A DNA stretch of 6,192 nucleotides, taken from contig CADBXH010000121.1 of NCBI GenBank assembly GCA_902798605.1, positions 1-6,192 of the forward strand, read 5' to 3'. The notes beneath the pieces are model-generated. The model did no database searches and was not told the origin of the DNA. It was given only the letters and a program-made list of their open reading frames with translations. Within the stretch, counting starts at the first letter, position 1, and each line of letters opens with the position of its first letter. The position numbers were made by a program, and so were the translations under genes. Below are positions 3,909 through 6,192 of this stretch, one piece after another. This DNA is from an uncultured Ruminococcus sp. Its GTDB lineage: Bacteria; Bacillota_A; Clostridia; Oscillospirales; Acutalibacteraceae.

Positions 3909-5645
3909 ATGGACACATATTCAACCGCGGTATCGCAGCTGAAAAGCGCTGTGACAGCCGCAATAAAAAAGGCTATTGAAAACGGAGAGCTTCCGCAGGC
4001 TCAGCTGTACGATTTTATCATCGAAACCCCCGCCGACACCACCCACGGCGACTTTGCCACAAACGCGGCTATGGCAGGCGCAAAGGCGTTTAGGATGCCG
4101 CCGTTCAAGATCGCGCAGGCCATCACCGGCAACCTCGACCTTGACGGCACTATGTTCGAGAGGTTCGAGACCGCGGGTCCGGGCTTTATCAACTTCTTTT
4201 TGAGCGCGGAATTTTACGCTTCTGTCGTTTCTGAGATAATCGCCGACCCCGAGGGCTACGGTTCGTCGGACTTCGGCAAGGGCGAAAAGGTTATGGTCGA
4301 GTTCGTCTCGGCGAACCCCACAGGCCCTATGCATATGGGCAACGCGCGCGGCGGAGCGCTGGGCGACTGCCTTGCCGCCGTGCTTGACAAGGCGGGCTAC
4401 GACGCCTACCGCGAGTTCTATGTTAACGACGCGGGCAACCAGATCGAAAAATTCGGCTGTTCGCTCGAGGCGCGTTATTTGCAGATCTTCAAGGGCGACG
4501 AGATAGAATTCCCCGAGGACGGATATCAGGGCGCGGACATCACGGAATTAGCGCAGGAATACGCCGACCTAAACGGCGATTCGCTTGTTGAAGCAAGCAG
4601 TGATGAGCGCAAAAAGGCGCTTGTTGACTACGCTCTGCCCAAGAATATCAAGAAGATGCAGGCTGATATGGCGGCGTATAAGATCACCTATGACAAGTGG
4701 TTCTTTGAGAGCGAGCTGCACAAAAGCGGCGAGGTCAAAAAGGTCGTTGACCTGCTGACCGAGAAGGGTCTGACCTATGAGAGCGAGGGCGCTGTCTGGT
4801 ACAAAAACAAGGACGTACTCACCGAAAAGCTGCTCGGCGAGGGCAAGACTCAAAAATACATCGACAACCTTGAGCTAAAGGACGACGTGCTTATCCGCCA
4901 AAACGGCAACCCGACCTATTTTGCCGCGGATATCGCGTATCACAAGAATAAATTTGACCGCGGATTTGAAACTCTTATCGACGTTTGGGGAGCCGACCAC
5001 CACGGCCACGTTATGAGAATGAAGGGCGCTATGGACGCCATCGGCTACAACGGCGACAAGCTCAACGTCGTGCTTATGCAGCTCGTTAAGCTCGTGCGTA
5101 ACGGCGAGCTTGTTAAGATGAGCAAGCGTACCGGCAAGGCTATCCAGCTCCGCGATCTTCTTGAGGAAGTTCCCGTTGACAGCGCGCGTTTCCTCTTCAA
5201 CACAAGAGAAGCCAACACACAGATGGACTTTGACCTCGACTTGGCGGTAAGTCAGGATAACCAGAACCCCGTTTATTATGTTCAGTACGCCCACGCGCGT
5301 ATTTGCAGTATATTCAAGGCCTTGGCAAAGGACGGTATCACCCCGCGCGAATGTTCAAAGGCTGAGCTCGCGCTGCTGACGGCAGACGAGGAAAAGGAGC
5401 TTATCAGCCACCTTGCGCTGTATACGAATGAGATCATCAGCGCCGCCAAGGACTACGACCCCACCAAGGTAACACGCTACGTCACAAAGCTCGCGACGTT
5501 GTTCCACAAGTTCTACAACGCCTGCCGTGTAAAGGGCGAGGACGAGGGACTTATGCAGGCAAGGCTCGCGCTGTGCGAATGCGTCCGCTCGGTAATCAAA
5601 AACGTGCTGACGATGTTCAACATCAACTGCCCGGACAGTATGTGA
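3909..5645 (+). CDS. argS: Arginyl-tRNA synthetase (class I)
   Basis: ArgS charges tRNA-Arg with arginine using ATP. The 578 residues fit the family. The N-terminal tRNA-recognition domain covers about 1-100 and includes HGDFATNAAM and PGFINFFLS. The catalytic Rossmann domain runs about 105-440 and starts with VMVEFVSANPTGPMHMGNARGG. Its HIGH-type motif is HMGN (142-145), the WGADHHGHVMRMKGA segment is present, and the second signature is KMSKR (403-407). The DALR-type anticodon-binding helical domain runs from about 455 to the end and contains QYAHARICSI, then YNACRV, and ends NINCPDSM, like the usual ..PERM terminus. The ATG at 3909 has GAGGAG (3895-3900) 8 bases upstream, inside the end of the preceding gene. 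It is the last gene of the operon and is followed by a strong terminator. Confidence 0.99.
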   Translation: MDTYSTAVSQLKSAVTAAIKKAIENGELPQAQLYDFIIETPADTTHGDFATNAAMAGAKAFRMPPFKIAQAITGNLDLDGTMFERFETAGPGFINFFLSAEFYASVVSEIIADPEGYGSSDFGKGEKVMVEFVSANPTGPMHMGNARGGALGDCLAAVLDKAGYDAYREFYVNDAGNQIEKFGCSLEARYLQIFKGDEIEFPEDGYQGADITELAQEYADLNGDSLVEASSDERKKALVDYALPKNIKKMQADMAAYKITYDKWFFESELHKSGEVKKVVDLLTEKGLTYESEGAVWYKNKDVLTEKLLGEGKTQKYIDNLELKDDVLIRQNGNPTYFAADIAYHKNKFDRGFETLIDVWGADHHGHVMRMKGAMDAIGYNGDKLNVVLMQLVKLVRNGELVKMSKRTGKAIQLRDLLEEVPVDSARFLFNTREANTQMDFDLDLAVSQDNQNPVYYVQYAHARICSIFKALAKDGITPRECSKAELALLTADEEKELISHLALYTNEIISAAKDYDPTKVTRYVTKLATLFHKFYNACRVKGEDEGLMQARLALCECVRSVIKNVLTMFNINCPDSM

Positions 5646-5675
5646 CGGTATTACCGGCTAACTTAGATTTTTAAC

Positions 5676-5721
5676 AAAAAAGCTGTTATTCCCACGGTTT
5701 TTCGGGAATAACAGCTTTTTG
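5676..5721. terminator. Bidirectional Rho-independent terminator between argS and a convergent small gene
   Basis: A perfect 17-bp stem, with arms 5677-5693 and 5704-5720, encloses the loop ACGGTTTTTC. The GC-containing part is GCTGTTATTCCC paired with GGGAATAACAGC. The arms are bordered by an A-run on the left and a T-run on the right, so each strand gets a U-tract after the stem. It ends the murI-argS transcript on the plus strand and the transcript of the 65-codon gene (stop at 5727) on the minus strand. Confidence 0.95.
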
Positions 5722-5726
5722 TCTGT

Positions 5727-5924
5727 TTAATTGTTTTCCATATCCGCTTCGGTGGTTACGACCTCGGTGATGTTGTCCACCTGCACTCCGCTGTTGTGGC
5801 GAGAATTTACGCCCATAGCCTCGTACTCGTTGACCTCACCGGTCATAGGAGTGACCTCGCTGTTGTTCTCGCGCGGAGGGAACTCCATTGAGCGGTTCTT
5901 TTTGGATTTTGACTTTTTACTCAT
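5727..5924 (-). CDS. Small hypothetical protein, 65 residues, basic head and acidic tail
   Basis: I do not recognise this protein. It begins MSKKSKSKKNRSMEFPPRE, a strongly basic stretch of 12 residues, and continues into a polar, acidic, probably disordered chain. That chain contains NSEVTPMTGEVNEYEAMGV and ends EVVTTEADMENN. There is no cysteine, membrane segment or signal peptide. The opposite charges of head and tail could suit binding to a nucleic acid or an anionic partner, but this is inference only. It looks like a real gene: ATG at 5924-5922, AAGGAAG about 8 bases upstream, a promoter candidate at 5955-5984, and a terminator just after the stop. Low sequence complexity makes database matches likely to be weak. 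An antisense reading frame overlaps it but has no ribosome site. Confidence 0.68.
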   Translation of the reverse strand: MSKKSKSKKNRSMEFPPRENNSEVTPMTGEVNEYEAMGVNSRHNSGVQVDNITEVVTTEADMENN

Positions 5925-5954
5925 AATATTACTTCCTTTTTATTTGGTAATAAT

Positions 5955-5984
5955 AGTATGGGTAATATTTAGAGGAATATTCAA
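5955..5984 (-). promoter_or_regulatory. Likely promoter of the 65-codon gene
   Basis: On the minus strand TTGAAT (5984-5979, -35, 4 of 6) is followed by an 18-base AT-rich spacer and CATACT (5960-5955, -10, 4 of 6). Transcription would start about 23 bases before the ribosome site region. The -35 box touches the edge of the hairpin array at 5990-6150, so the array is immediately upstream of this promoter. Confidence 0.5.
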
Positions 5985-5989
5985 GAAAA

Positions 5990-6150
5990 GTTAAGATTTT
6001 GCTTCGCAAAAGTTAAGAATTCACTTCGTGAATGTTAAGATTTGCTTCGCAAAGTGAAGAGATAACTGTTCACGACGAAGTCTCTTAACTTGCGCGTCAG
6101 CGCAATCTTAACGGCGAAGCCTCTTCACTTGCACGAAGTGCAATCTTAAC
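5990..6150. repeat. Array of seven short hairpins with 7-base linkers that invert half way
   Basis: The linkers are GTTAAGA (5990-5996, 6012-6018, 6034-6040), GTGAAGA (6054-6060), TCTTAAC (6083-6089, 6106-6112, 6144-6150) and TCTTCAC (6122-6128). The second set is the exact reverse complement of the first. Between them sit hairpins with different arms: TTTTGC/GCAAAA (5997-6011), ATTCAC/GTGAAT (6019-6033), TTTGC/GCAAA (6041-6053), GAC/GTC (6074-6082), TTGCGC/GCGCAA (6090-6105), GGC/GCC (6113-6121) and TTGCAC/GTGCAA (6129-6143). Loops are TTC in the left half and GAA in the right half, except GTCA in the fifth. The centre, 6061-6073, holds degenerate linkers. The array is non-coding and lies upstream of the small gene's promoter. 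I know of no named element with this design, though degenerate CTTAACT-like repeats occur in gut Clostridia. Confidence 0.85.
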
Positions 6151-6192
6151 TCTTAAATATCTGATACGGCAGAGCGAACCACTCGCGCACCA
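6146..6192 (-). CDS. Possible 3' end of a minus-strand gene (fragment)
   Basis: A minus-strand frame entering at the right edge reads VREWFALPYQIFKS and stops at TAA (6148-6146), inside the last linker of the hairpin array. The REWF-then-hydrophobic pattern looks protein-like, and similar tails occur in some nuclease-type domains, but 14 residues cannot identify a family. A second frame reads GARVVRSAVSDI and stops at 6155-6153, and it is nearly as plausible. Either reading would place the array just downstream of a gene's end. Confidence 0.3.
   Translation of the reverse strand, partial: VREWFALPYQIFKS

Noticed and set aside
5731..5994. A plus-strand frame antisense to the 65-codon gene with a hydrophobic C-terminal stretch
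   Set aside because: It begins at a non-ATG codon just after the terminator with no ribosome site or promoter. The hydrophobic stretch is what an antisense reading of lysine-rich and AT-rich DNA gives.
5990..6150. The hairpin array as a CRISPR
   Set aside because: The repeated unit is only 7 bases, the intervening units are themselves palindromes of 9-16 bases, the linkers switch strand, and no cas gene is near.

Overview
The window looks like chromosomal DNA of a Gram-positive, low-to-mid-GC member of the Clostridia, most likely a gut-type Oscillospiraceae/Ruminococcus relative. This rests on the gene order rpmG-secE-nusG-rplK, strong AGGAGG or AAGGAAG ribosome binding sites, a TTG start, DUF1934 (YwiB type) next to argS, and the repeat-rich gaps. 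The taxonomic placement is inference.

Left third (1-1225, minus strand): read right to left, this is the transcription/secretion/ribosome cluster rpmG (L33), secE, nusG, then the first codons of rplK (L11), which runs off the left edge. Between nusG and rplK lie a small terminator-like hairpin and a clear copy of the ribosomal protein L1 binding site. The latter is the feedback leader that lets L1 control the rplK-rplA mRNA. rpmG is only 49 codons long and easily missed.

Middle (1226-2630): a 263-base gap holds duplicated C-rich 15-mers, competing hairpins and a strong 10-bp stem-loop. It is followed by a minus-strand gene for a 264-residue protein of unknown function, with a TTG start and a near-consensus promoter. 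The 347-base gap 2284-2630 carries that promoter, a roughly 97-bp imperfect inverted repeat that looks like a mobile-type intergenic repeat, a nested palindrome, and the promoter of the plus-strand operon.

Right half (2631-5645, plus strand): a tight operon murI (glutamate racemase), a DUF1934/YwiB-like gene, and argS (arginyl-tRNA synthetase), with gaps of only 7 and 5 bases. It ends in a perfect 17-bp bidirectional terminator shared with a convergent small gene of 65 codons (5727-5924, minus).

Right end (5925-6192): the promoter of the small gene, then a 161-bp array of seven different short hairpins separated by a 7-base linker. Linkers (GTTAAGA changing to TCTTAAC) and loops (mostly TTC changing to GAA) both flip orientation half way. 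This is the least ordinary structure in the window. The last ~45 bases may be the 3' end of another minus-strand gene.

Most of the window is core housekeeping. The novelty lies in the intergenic repeats, the two unknown proteins, and an Asn-to-Gly change next to the first catalytic cysteine of MurI.
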